This document shows positions 55,791 to 64,000 of a DNA stretch of 64,000 nt, piece after piece. The notes under the pieces are model-generated. The model did no database searches. It was not told where the DNA came from and worked only from the letters and a program-made list of their open reading frames with translations. The first letter of the stretch is position 1, and each line of letters starts with the position of its first letter. Position numbers and translations under genes: made by a program. Location of the stretch: the NCBI GenBank assembly GCA_037176705.1, contig CM073897.1, positions 40,860,488-40,924,487 of the forward strand. Reading direction: 5' to 3'. This DNA is from Molossus alvarezi. Lineage: Eukaryota; Chordata; Mammalia; Chiroptera; Molossidae.

Positions 55791-57294
55791 GGGAAGATAG
55801 AAGTTAGGGAGGAGGTGTTTTTACCTGGCCCAGCTGTGAATGCATAAGTCTTTGCATTGCAGAATTTATGAGGGTTTTATTTGCTCTTTAATTGTCTTTT
55901 TTTTTTTTTTAATTTGGGACTTTATTATAACAGAAATTCGATTTGGACCCAAATGTTTATCAATGTATCTTTCACTGTGCTATCTCTAAACTTACATTCT
56001 TAAGAACAACTATATTCCTAGAATATGACATTCTGAAAGAACATGAGACTGTGATTTTAGAGATGAGAAAACTGGGGTCTCAGGAGGTAAAAATAATTTA
56101 TACAAGTTATAGTGTGAGGAACAAAATCAAACTCAACTTAGCCAATAGAATGCCTTTTTAAAATAAACATAGCAATGGAACATCAGATATATGGTCCCCC
56201 TCCTTGCTGACTTCAGGAGCACTGGCTCCCAAGCATCATGCCCTTTCTTGTGTGTGGGATGGTACATCCGAGCATCATGGAGTCCAGCAGCCTCATGGGT
56301 ATGGCTGCCAGCCTTTCAGCTCTAGTCTCTAGCAATACGTCATCAAATCAACAAAGTTCCTAGAAACTATAGAAGGAAAGACAGGAGCAATCCCAAGCAC
56401 TCTCAAGTGATCCTCAAATTTTGCTTCAGTTTATACCATTCGTATTCATTATAAAGCATTGCCTAAAAACCAGCTGAGGAAGTTGCTTACTACTTTTATT
56501 ATTCATATGAAAATTTCCAAAACATGAAACCATAAAGCTTTGGCTGTAAGGAGTACAAACGGTACTATGTGTAGATGGATTTTGAAGATGTCATTGGTTT
56601 TGAAGATGGCTTTTTTGCTAAAATGGATGTACAGTTCCTATCAGACTATAGATAACGATGAACTCATGTCACAGCCAAAGTAAAGGTGGGTTCTGATACT
56701 CACCCTCACCTATATCTATAAACCTGACCATATGAACATGCAGATACAGAAAATCAGTTAGCGAGTTAGTCTGATTCTCCAAGAGCTGGACTTAATGAAA
56801 CTTCTATTATTTTCATAGTATCCGCTTGAGATCTGATTTTTAAAAACTTTTGTTTTAAATTTTTCTGGGCAGTGCAAATCAGTGTGCCCGTTCCTTCATG
56901 CATAATGAATATACAAAATAATAATGGTAACAATCACTACTACTAATAATAAAGTTCACAGTGCTGAAGAGCAGGAATGCCAGGACTAGGGGCTGATGTC
57001 CTGTCCCGGGGTCTGGGCCAGCATAGTCAGTCAGGCAGACCACTGCTCCGAAGGGCAGAGTCATTATCCAAAGAACACAAGAACAAAGAACTCGTGGGTG
57101 AGTGTGTAAGGAAGCCCTATTCTGAGTATATTGGGGGTTAAAGTTTTTAAAAGTTAAACGTGCCTTTAGTTTTAAGTGCTGAGTGCAGGGTAGAAAATGG
57201 GGGTCAAAGCCAGAGAGAGCAAGATCTACATACATGGAGTCAGAGTTAAAAACCAACAACAACAAATAAAATCAAAACATTTTTTGATGGGGGT
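55791..57294. other. Unclassified non-coding DNA
   Basis: T-run at 55898-55910. A short antisense MIR scrap near 56050-56095 (GAGATGAGAAAACTGGGGTC). 'TTTTGAAGATG' occurs twice at 56579-56610. Nothing else named. Confidence 0.35.
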
Positions 57295-57390
57295 GGTTAT
57301 TAAGTGACATAATGACTAAAAAGTGCTTATCCCAAGGGCGTGGCATACAGTCTCAGTAAATATTGGCTATTATCATAAAACAGAATTTTA
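57295..57390 (+). repeat. MIR 3' tail
   Basis: 'AAAAAGTGCTTATCCCAAGGG', 'CGTGGCATACAGTCTCAG', 'TAAATATTGGCTATTATC' match the MIR 3' end. Confidence 0.55.
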
Positions 57391-57584
57391 CATATGTATC
57401 TCTTTTCCTTTGAAATGTAAATAACTTTTACATTCTCTTCTTTTCCATCATGAAATCCCGTTAGCTAATACCTGCAAAGTATTTCTGAATCTGATCAATT
57501 GGCACTGATTCCAGGACTCCCTGTTTGAACCATTATCATCTTTCAATCACAGTAGCACTAACCTGGTATGTCCACTGTTCTCTG

Positions 57585-58170
57585 CAGTGTGTCCCTCACC
57601 CAGAAAATCCTACAAGTCCTTTCTTTGCTCAGACACTCCCCATGGCTTCTCAGAAGGTAAGACATACGCTTGACCAGGGCCCACAAGTTCTCATGTGATC
57701 TGTCTTCTGGCCATCTTCCCAACTTCATCTATCACCCTTCCTTCACTTACTCTCCTTTTCTCGCAGATCTTAGAGAAAGACAAACCAGATCCTACCCCAG
57801 ACCCTTTGCACTTGCTGCGTCCTCTGCCATAAACATCTTTCTAATACGTCATCCAGTCTCTTCCTTTCTTCATATGTTCTGATGAAATACAAGCTTCATA
57901 GAGAAGATTACTCTGATGGCCCCTATACCCTATTCCTAACATTTTACCTTCTCCTCATTCACTATGTCCTTGCTGCTTTGTTTGTTATTAATCCATATCT
58001 TTTCAGCCTGAAAATTTATTATACATTTATTTATTTTCTGGTCTATAGTATGTTTCTTCTTAGACTGCAAACTCCACATGGACAGGGACTGAACCATCTT
58101 AGTTACCGCTGCGTGCTCCAGAGCCCGGAGCCGACTATATTAAGTGTTCAATAACTACTTGGGGATGAAA
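57585..58170 (+). repeat. L2 ORF end and 3' terminus
   Basis: 'CTTCTGGCCATCTTCCCAAC', 'CCAGACCCTTTGCACTTGC', 'GACTGCAAACTCCACATGG', 'ACAGGGACTGAACCATCTTAG', 'GTTCAATAACTACTTGGGG'. This is the most complete L2 of the window. The open frames at 57670-58154 lie inside it and decode L2 remnants, not a host gene. Confidence 0.75.
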
Positions 58171-58389
58171 GAAAAACTAGAAAATTCTTTATAAGGATAT
58201 ATATTAGCATTAGGAATGACACGCCAAATACAATACAATAAAGTACAAAAACAAGTAGGTGTGAAAGTTATAAGGAAAAAAATGAGCATTGTTAAATAAA
58301 AATTAAACTAATAGGAAGGGTTTTATGAAGTTCATTTAATAATAATGTTTAGTATACTTGCTAGATAGATCATATACTTGACTTTGTCA

Positions 58390-58770
58390 TATTGACAATC
58401 TACTCTGTGCCAGGAACTTCCAGATATATTATTTAACTTTCCATATCTATGGCTACAGCTGTAGCTATATATCTATACATATACAGTATATATTTAATAT
58501 ATTAATGTATGTTAATAATATATAAGTAAAATTATATATATGTGTGTGTGTCTATATACACATATATGTGTGTGTATGTATATATATACATATATGTGTA
58601 TATATGTATATATATATACAAAATCTGAGGAATTGATATTATTCTTCCCTTTATTCATCAGCTAGGAAGACCAACAGTCAGAAAGGTGTGTGCACTTGTT
58701 TACTGTCACTCAGGCAACGCGACCATGATATATAAATGAGGGTGTAGTACTGAAGCTCAGGCTTTCCATT
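58390..58770 (-). repeat. MIR, antisense, split by AT/TG array
   Basis: Left part 'CTACTCTGTGCCAGGAACTTC', right part 'TTCCCTTTATTCATCAGCTAGG', 'CTGTCACTCAGGCAACGCG'. The array at 58450-58620 lies between them, as expected of an array expanding in the MIR interior. Confidence 0.5.
58450..58620. repeat. AT-rich (TA)n/(TG)n array
   Basis: Mixed TATA, TGTG and CACA units with many self-complementary blocks (TATATATACATATATG). Prone to cruciform or slippage. Confidence 0.9.
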
Positions 58771-60484
58771 GTCCACGGACACACTTTGAAAGCTGTCCCT
58801 CCTTACTCCACTGCTTTCTAGCTGTGCAACATTATTCAGATGAGTTGACTCCTCTGATACTGTTTGTTCAGAAAGCAGGTTTAGTGTGCATATCTGGAAA
58901 AAGTCATTGCCCATTTAGAGGAAGTAATGGATGTGAAACAAGGGGCTTGGCTGTGTCACCACTGCTGGGATAAATGTGTCTGTGTAGTCAGGACCATTGA
59001 GCCAATGAAGAAGGAGAAGCAGAGAAAAGAGATGATGAGAAGGTCTGGATGCTGATTGAGTATCTAATCATTCTTGAAGCCAGCCCATTCCTTTCCTCCC
59101 TACCATTTATAAGTAACAAATCTCCCAGTCTGACTTAAACTAGCAGGGGTAGCTGTCACTCACAATATAAAGCAGCATGATTAACACGGGGCTCCATATT
59201 GACCCCCTAGGATCTCTGCTGATGTTCCTGGCACATGGGAAGCCCTTTCTGCTTCTTCAATCCATACATATTTAGACTCTACCTGGCACTGTAATTCGGG
59301 AGTGTCATCGTGAAAAAGACAGGCTTTCTTCCCTTCTTCCCCCGAGGAGCTCCAACACTAAACAGAAATCAGACATTTAAAAGAAATATATGCATAATAC
59401 ATATGTGCAAAGTGTTATAGTAAAATTATATTTAAAGAAATTACATTTGAAATGAGCCCTGAAAAATGGGAGTCCACACCACCTCTGATTTGTTCATGCA
59501 GGCCTCCCTTTAAATCAAACTTAATATCTTTCATAAATCCAGTCAAAGTTAAGATAATATCCCCAGGAAGAAAAATGGTATTTCAGGTCACATGGTCATT
59601 TTAGGCTCATAAATACCTATTTAAAAACATCATCTGCCTTCCAGTGCAACCTGCCCATAAATATATACTCCACTGCTGCGGGTCTTAACCTTCTGGGGAA
59701 TCATTGTGATCTCGAATAAACTAGTATCATCTCCACAGAAAAAAACATGCATAGAAAAATTATGCATGCAATGTTATGAGTTCCGTGATGCATGATTGAA
59801 ATTCCCTACCATTAGAATAAACCAATGACCCCTTCAGCAGGCCTCTCTTTGGGCTCAGGAGTCCCCTGAATTCCAACAGGTAAGTGTTTCTGCCAGTAGA
59901 ATCATGGCAAAAATGGAGGGTGACTTGCTAAAGACCTTTACAAATATGATTTACTATCTATAATACCCTGAGGTCCCAAAGTTATAACTCACGAGATGAA
60001 GCTTGTGAGAAAAATAAGACATGTACTTTCAAGAGTGAACTATTCTCCAAGAAGCCAGCATCTAGCTCAGGAGTTTCTCTCTCTCAAACAAACATGAGTT
60101 ATGTTGCCTCTCTGCAGGGCATTGTGCATTTCCTCCCCACTGCTGCATAAGATGCTTCCTAGCCATAGTTATTGAATTAATCAATCACATTTTATTTTTA
60201 TTGCACCATTCTGGAAAATCTGCACATACCTCTTTCCAGTAATACTGGAAAGAAAAATAATCCATACCACCCAATTAAGAATAAAACATATGTCTTCTTG
60301 ATGATGTCTGAGTGGTGGCAGTTCCAATGGTTGTTGGCTCTCGAAGTCACTCAACATTAAATACAAGATAGACTACCAGGATAATACCTACAAGCAGAGA
60401 AGTTTCACTGCAACCACTAAACAGAAAAAGAAAGCATTTAAACAGTAAGGGGTCTCAGATGCCCTAGTGTCTACAGCCAGAAGC
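58771..60484. other. Mostly unclassified, L2 scrap
   Basis: At about 59255-59420, 'CATATTTAGACTCTACCTGG', 'GGAGCTCCAACACTAAAC' looks like antisense L2. The rest is not named. A minus frame 58678-58914 has no recognisable domain. Confidence 0.35.
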
Positions 60485-60580
60485 AATAATAATAACATGC
60501 ATTTATTGAGCTCTTTCTCTTCTACGAGTTCAAAGAGCTGCACCATGTAATGTTTAATTCACCTCTACCACAGCTGTCTG
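60485..60580 (-). repeat. MIR fragment, antisense
   Basis: 'AATAACATGCATTTATTGAGC', 'AGAGCTGCACCATGTAATG', 'TTAATTCACCTCTACC' in antisense order. Confidence 0.5.
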
Positions 60581-61189
60581 ATTTATAGCTTCTCCAGGGC
60601 CCAGGACTTGAGAAGGGAAGATTGCTCAGGCTTTCACAGATGGTCTTGGCTGATAAAGTTGCTGAGGGTGTACATTTCCTCCATTAGAAGAGAGAGAGAG
60701 AAAGAGATCTAAAATTTAGAATGGGGGGTGGGAGATAGATGTTGGGTGCTGACATAGAACGAGGGCCCAAGGGAAAGATGGAGCTGTCTCCAGGAGAGCC
60801 CACCAGCCACACATGAGTGGCTTCACCCTGTGAAGAGATTGCGCCTCAGGGTGGCATTCTCAGCCTTTAAGCTCCTTGAACTCCATATTGTTAGTGGCCC
60901 AGAGTTGATATAACTGGAGGGATTTGCCTGACTATAACCCAACTCATAAGATACAAGTTCAAATTAAACCAGAGTACCTGTCAGTACATTCATGAAATCA
61001 GCAAAGGTATTTTGTTCAGTGACTAAATGGCATTGTTTGCTCACTAGGCATCTGCCTGGTTTCCCAGCATCAAGACCAACCAACAAATAAACAAACAAAC
61101 AAAAACCTTGAGAACTGAAGTAGTGACCCTTTGATGCATACGGAGTCAAATTAAAGGGAACTTTCTTTTATTCCTTAAAAACTGTTATG
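60581..61189. other. Unclassified non-coding DNA
   Basis: Short GA tract at 60690-60708 and an (AAAC)n tract at 61080-61105. Nothing else named. Confidence 0.35.
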
Positions 61190-61612
61190 GATAGTCTGTT
61201 TTAGTCCCTGCCTTCTTTCTTCACCTCTCCATGTTTCTGTCATATATGTACATATGTCTTTTGACACATGATTATCTCCACCTACAATACTGTCACAGAC
61301 ACGTGCACACACGCATTTTGCCCAACTCCTATCAGTTCTTAAATGTCAACATCCTATGGAGTATTTTCTGAGTCCTCAGTACCATGTTAAATTCTAGTAT
61401 GTGATCCCACAGCACGACACTCTTCTCTTCTTATTATGTGGCTTTATATATGCTTGTAACATAGCTCTTGTCAAATGGCGTAATAGTTAACTTATATTCA
61501 TGAGACTGCAAGTTCTTTGAGGACAGAAATGAGTAGCCTCTTGTCCACCTTTCCCTCCTCAACTCTAACAAGGTATCTAGCATTTCTAGCACACACTGAG
61601 CTCTGAATGACA
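61190..61612 (+). repeat. L2-like fragment
   Basis: 'GAGACTGCAAGTTCTTTGAGG', 'ACAGAAATGAGTAGCCTC', 'CAAGGTATCTAGCATTTCTAGC' resemble the sense L2 3' region. The upstream part is weaker. Confidence 0.4.
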
Positions 61613-61765
61613 AAGCAGAATGTAGCTAACATGTCTGCAGCATTCAAATGTGTCAGGCACTGTGTTAAGCATCTTGCATGCCTTATATACTCTTCACAAC
61701 TTGCATTTATATACCATTCAGCATTTTCAGAAAAAGAAACGGAAGCTCACAAAGATGGTCACTCT
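61613..61765 (-). repeat. MIR SINE, antisense
   Basis: 'GTGTCAGGCACTGTGTTAAGC', 'CTTATATACTCTTCACAACTTG', 'AAAAGAAACGGAAGCTCACAAAG' in antisense order. Confidence 0.65.
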
Positions 61766-62270
61766 CTTAGTTCCCCCAGAAACAGTCCCTGAAAACAATA
61801 TTCGGGTGCAAACAGTTTATTTGGGAGATGATCCCAGGAGCTATGCATGGGGGGATGAAGAAGAAAGGCAGGAGAGGACAGGTAGCCAATAAAGGGTGCA
61901 TCATCCAGCCAGACACCACCGTGGATGACTGGAACTTAATCCTGCTGGGAAATTTAGGCAGTCAGTAGAAAATGTATCGGAGAGCTATCCCATCAGAGGA
62001 GCAAGGGATTTGGGGTATTTATACACCACCTTCTATTAGTCAGTGGTTGAACATGGGTTCTGGCACACTATCTCTCAGCCCTTCTGGCATGCTGAGTGCC
62101 ACAGGGGGAACAGGCTCCAGCCAGCAGGTAGTTGGCAAGTGAGCAGATGTGGTGCACTATAATGGGAATCCAGAACATGTGGGGTAAGTGTCTCTTCACG
62201 TCCCATTTTTGATCAGGAACAATATTGGGATATAAACCTGAGTCTATTTGACTCCAAAGCACATGCTTTT
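61766..62270. repeat. Ancient interspersed repeat, family not named
   Basis: 'AACAGTTTATTTGGGAGATGATCCCAGGAG', 'ATCCAGCCAGACACCACCGTGG', 'GGGATTTGGGGTATTTATAC', 'CCTTCTGGCATGCTGAGTGCC' resemble an old mammalian repeat that I cannot place by name. Confidence 0.35.
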
Positions 62271-62279
62271 AGTGACTGG

Positions 62280-62598
62280 TTTTTTTTTTTTTTTTTTTTA
62301 TTCGCATGTGTTAAATAAGTAAAGAAAAAGAAAGTATTAATTAATATTGTCACAAGGATTTTTTTATTCGCGCTAAGGTCTGATGGAGCTTCTCTGTAGC
62401 AACTGGAACGTGCGTGCTTCCTGGATTCAGTGTCTCCTCCCTTGAGGATCTCGGCAGGGCTCTGTCAATTTTCTTTCTCTTCTGACTTCCCATGGTAAGG
62501 GGACCCCTTCGCTTCACTCTATAGTCTTTCTTAAGATGTGATAATAGACTGATTTGAATGCAGTCAAGACTTGACCTATCCTGGGAGCCATCCTGTTT
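62280..62598 (-). pseudogene. Candidate processed pseudogene or retroposed 3' end
   Basis: Read on the minus strand: an open frame of 82 codons (62598 down to a TGA at 62350-62352), then about 50 bp of AT-rich 3'UTR-like sequence, then AATAAA merging into an 18-20 nt poly(A) (poly(T) at 62280-62299). The frame has no obligatory ATG at its start; an internal one at 62489-62491 would give 46 residues beginning MGSQKRKKIDR and ending ARIKKSL. It is rich in K/R and keeps several CpGs. I do not recognise the protein. Alternatives are the 3' end of an unknown retroelement, or a terminal exon. No clear target-site duplication found. Confidence 0.4.
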
Positions 62599-63009
62599 CT
62601 ATGGTGATCACCCATATATCAGCTCACAGCTGCTATGCATTGATTTTTCTTGGTCAAAAGCTCAGATTATGGAGGGCACAGCTTACAGTTGCCAGAAAGC
62701 CCTGTATCTTGACCATATGTGTCTTTTTTATTCTCTTTTTCCCCTCATACACATCATTTTATTCTATGAAGTTTCAAAAATTAGTTCACAGCCCAAAATT
62801 GAGTCCATCTATTATGTTGGTAAGGAAATGGCTTCTCTCTCATAATGCAATAGCTTTGTTTTGAGAAGAGTCATTTGTTAATTCAGTTCTTGTCAATCAA
62901 ACTCTTTTGTAAAACAAATAATCGTCTCCTATAGATTAGAGACTCAGCCAAGCCACTAGCCATTCTTTGTAGGCTTTCTGTCCTTTCATTACTGAAATAA
63001 AACCTCACC
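62599..63009. other. Unclassified non-coding DNA
   Basis: Overlapping plus frames (62558-62864) have no recognisable domain. Nothing else named. Confidence 0.35.
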
Positions 63010-63330
63010 TTCAGTTCAACAAATATTGATGGAGCACCTACTGTGTGCTAACTGCTGTGGTGGTGATCAAACGATGAATAACACACGTTCCCTGTTCATT
63101 AAATTCAGGCATGAAAAATTCAATATCGGTACAGAGTGATGGGTGGTATCAGAATTAAACATAAAGTGGTATAAAGAAGCATGTTAAAAGATAAAGCAAA
63201 TAGCCTCGAGGCAGGGCAGGGAAATAAGAGAAATTATGCCCAGGACGTGATATTTGTGGCACTGGGTTGGAAAAACAGCAGCTGCAAAGGCTCTAAGGCA
63301 TATTTCATTCAGGTAACTACAGAAGGTTCC
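63010..63330 (-). repeat. L2 3' end, antisense
   Basis: 'CAGTTCAACAAATATTGATGG', 'AGCACCTACTGTGTGCTAAC', 'AACGATGAATAACACACG' is a clear antisense L2 terminus. Further in, 'AGCAGCTGCAAAGGCTCTAAG' continues the L2 series. Confidence 0.7.
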
Positions 63331-63639
63331 AGTTATCAAACAGAAGTTTGGGAGGCAGGTGTATTGGCCACTCTCCTCTTTCCTTGCCCCCCAAATGTGT
63401 CACCTCAGCCCTGTGTTCACTGCCTTTGTAATTTGGCTGATTCCTCACTGAAAGCCCTATGGGTTAAATGTGGTTCTTTCCCCAGATAAGGTGTTTGCAC
63501 TTATTTTACAGGCCCAGTGACATTTCAAGTTGTGTTTTGGAGACTTCTTGGGTTGGGGAGTGGGCAGATGAAACAGCGGAGGCAAACAAGTGTTTTTTTT
63601 GGGTTTTCCACCTCTGCCTCAACTGAAGCAACTGAGCTC

Positions 63640-64000
63640 ATTACTGCTTTTTCTTTCTTTCTTTCTTTAAGATTTATGTTTCAGTTACAGTTTACATTCA
63701 ATATTATCTTGTATTCATTTCAGGTGCACAGCAAAGTGGTTAGAAAATCATGTACTTTAAGGAGTGATCCCTCCCCTGCTTCAAGTACCCACTGGCCCCA
63801 TACGTATTTATCATGATATTACTGACTGTTCCTGTGCTGCAGTCTGTGTCTCTGTGGCTGTTCTGCAACTACCAATCTGTACTGTTTAATCCTTTTACCT
63901 TTACACTCATCTCCCCAACACCTCTCTCCTTTGACAGCTGTCAGTCTGTTCTCTTTGTCTATGAGTCTGTTTCTTTATTTAGCTTGTTCATTAGATTCCA
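63640..64000 (-). mobile_element. L1 3'UTR, antisense, runs off the window
   Basis: Preceded by a (TTTC)n stretch at 63650-63668. Reads 'CAGTTACAGTTTACATTC', 'TTTCAGGTGCACAGCAAAG', 'CAAGTACCCACTGGCCCC', 'GTCTGTTCTCTTTGTC', 'GCTTGTTCATTAGATTCCA', the antisense L1MA-type 3'UTR. ORF2 sequence should begin just past the window edge. Confidence 0.92.

Overview
The window is ordinary non-coding nuclear DNA of a mammal, almost certainly a bat of the Yangochiroptera (vespertilionoid-type bats). The main clue is about a dozen tRNA-derived SINEs of the VES type: heads reading CCTGGCCGGTGTGGCTCAG or a close variant, pol III box B around GGTTCGATTCCC, C/T-rich tails, and A-rich or AAAT ends. These lie among LINE-1, L2, MIR, hAT-Charlie and MaLR fragments typical of placental mammals. 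I see no Alu, B1 or carnivore SINE. The DNA is AT-rich and CpG-poor. I found no prokaryotic feature, no CRISPR array, no structural RNA gene and no multi-exon protein gene that I recognise. Nearly all long open frames fall in L1/L2/SINE sequence or in low-complexity DNA.

Layout. 1-9 kb: MIR/L2 fossils and four VES copies, two of them head to head around 6.03 kb. 9-12 kb: L2, MIR and a MER5-like hAT remnant. 12.3-15.7 kb: an L1 3' end, then an old L1M/HAL1-like unit (5'UTR-like region, ORF1 and tail) interrupted by a VES SINE. 15.7-18 kb: mostly unclassified, with a second head-to-head VES pair at 16.8 kb. 18.1-19.9 kb: two 5'-truncated bat L1 copies in tandem on the minus strand plus an older L1 scrap. 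20-27.4 kb: mostly unclassified, with scattered MIRs and one VES. 27.4-32.8 kb: an L1-dense block (a plus-strand L1 3' end, a VES, a minus-strand L1 3' end with a nested VES, and a minus-strand L1M/HAL1-like unit reaching its 5' end). 33-41.5 kb: L2, hAT and many MIRs, a complete mariner-type MITE at 40.3 kb and a small CpG-rich patch at 41.2 kb. 41.7 kb: a truncated L1 starting at the centre of a 60-bp palindrome. 42-47.6 kb: the largest stretch I cannot classify. 47.6-52.9 kb: a complete hAT MITE, a MaLR solo LTR, the youngest-looking VES SINE and a GC-rich 15-bp minisatellite. 53-64 kb: microsatellites, a very old antisense L1, L2 3' ends, a poly(A)-ended open frame on the minus strand at 62.3-62.6 kb that may be a processed pseudogene, and an L1 3' end running off the window.

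There is no gene network to describe: the content is retroposition history on an intergenic or intronic background. The items most worth checking are the zero-spacer palindrome at the L1 5' junction, the two head-to-head SINE pairs, the unrecognised open frame with poly(A) tail, the mariner MITE, and the unique interval near 39.1-39.6 kb, which could be a conserved non-coding element. I see no convincing undescribed biological system.
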